NCBI RefSeq assembly: GCF_039962115.1
Contig: NZ_JAMPKJ010000003.1
Coordinates: 62,001 to 126,000 of the forward strand
Length of the DNA: 64,000 nucleotides
DNA from: Funiculus sociatus GB2-C1
GTDB taxonomy: Bacteria > Cyanobacteriota > Cyanobacteriia > Cyanobacteriales > FACHB-T130
Direction: 5' to 3'
Part shown: positions 63,912-64,000 of the stretch, one piece after another
Layout of the letters: each line of letters begins with the position of its first letter
How positions within the stretch are numbered: position 1 is the first letter of the stretch
Made by a program: the position numbers and the translations under genes
Notes under the pieces: model-generated
The model's input: the letters and a program-made list of their open reading frames with translations, nothing else
Told to the model about the DNA's origin: nothing
Databases searched by the model: none

Positions 63912-64000
63912 AGCTGGTTATTCCGTCGCAGGTGATTATCTTTATCCTACGAGATGCCTGCATCTTCATCAGTGTAGAAAAAGGATTAATGTAACGGCTT
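63912..64000. other. gcvT leader to the right edge
   Basis: Eighty-nine bases upstream of gcvT. I see no glycine-riboswitch core in this part; anything further upstream is outside the window. Confidence 0.4.

Noticed and set aside
63912-64000. Glycine riboswitch before gcvT
   Set aside because: The 89 visible bases show no glycine-aptamer core; the rest is outside the window.

Overview
The window is chromosomal DNA of a cyanobacterium, probably a filamentous non-heterocystous type (Microcoleus/Oscillatoria/Coleofasciculus-like; the genus is a guess). Three things support this. The HIP1 octamer GCGATCGC occurs at very high density in genes and spacers. There are many blocks of heptanucleotide tandem repeats (GGGGATT, GGGAATT, CCCCAGT). 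The housekeeping genes are cyanobacterial: PipX with PipY/YggS, a solanesyl-type UbiA, a cyanobacterial-type GshA, GlgC, FeSOD, DUF3086 and DUF3119 proteins, and a large family of TPR/NB-ARC, WD40 and HEAT proteins. I see no CRISPR array, rRNA, prophage or intact transposase.

Layout. 0-9 kb: an edge gene, a secreted protein, a zinc-ribbon membrane protein, an MscS channel, a decayed Uma2 gene, an unrecognised membrane protein, a histone-deacetylase-like hydrolase, GshA and TrmL. 9-15 kb: a LysM/M23 envelope peptidase behind a long leader, tRNA-Met(CAT), glycogen debranching enzyme and a 2-Cys peroxiredoxin. 15-19 kb: a two-gene NB-ARC + TPR/transmembrane system divergent from a small DnaX-tau-like protein, with a palindromic putative operator between them. 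19-32 kb: a second peroxiredoxin, DnaJ, a P-loop kinase, GlgC, polyphosphate kinase, FeSOD, a SLOG protein divergent from a HEAT-repeat protein, UbiA and exopolyphosphatase. 32-33 kb: decayed dnaK-like and barstar-like pieces. 33-37 kb: MlaE-type permease, DUF3119, DUF3086 and PlsY, a lipid-related run. 37-44 kb: proC-sepF-pipY-pipX, a PabB/TrpE enzyme with in-frame heptamer repeats, an ECF T component and Der. 44-52 kb: a WD40 lipoprotein, a GGDEF/EAL protein, a chimeric metallopeptidase/WD40 pseudogene, an RCK protein convergent and overlapping with a Na+/H+ antiporter, and a sugar transporter. 52-58 kb: an SDR, a DUF1648 protein, an NLR-like pair (small protein with a RHIM-like tail, then NB-ARC/TPR) split by one in-frame TGA, and a stand-alone HsdR-N-like nuclease. 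58-64 kb: glycine cleavage genes gcvT, gcvH and gcvP, interrupted by an opposite-strand alpha/beta hydrolase.

How it fits together. Core functions are carbon storage (glgC, debranching enzyme), polyphosphate turnover (ppk, ppx), redox defence (two peroxiredoxins, FeSOD, gshA), lipid and quinone synthesis, one-carbon metabolism (gcvTHP) and nitrogen/PLP homeostasis (pipX, pipY). The accessory signal lies in the two NLR-like loci (15.2-18.8 and 54.3-58.1 kb) and in the pseudogene/repeat clusters at 3.4-4.3, 32.2-32.6 and 47.4-47.8 kb. The least ordinary features are the TGA-split NLR with nucleotide-identical TPR repeats, the split NLR with a membrane tail beside a DnaX-like protein, and the heptamer tract inside the PabB/TrpE coding sequence.
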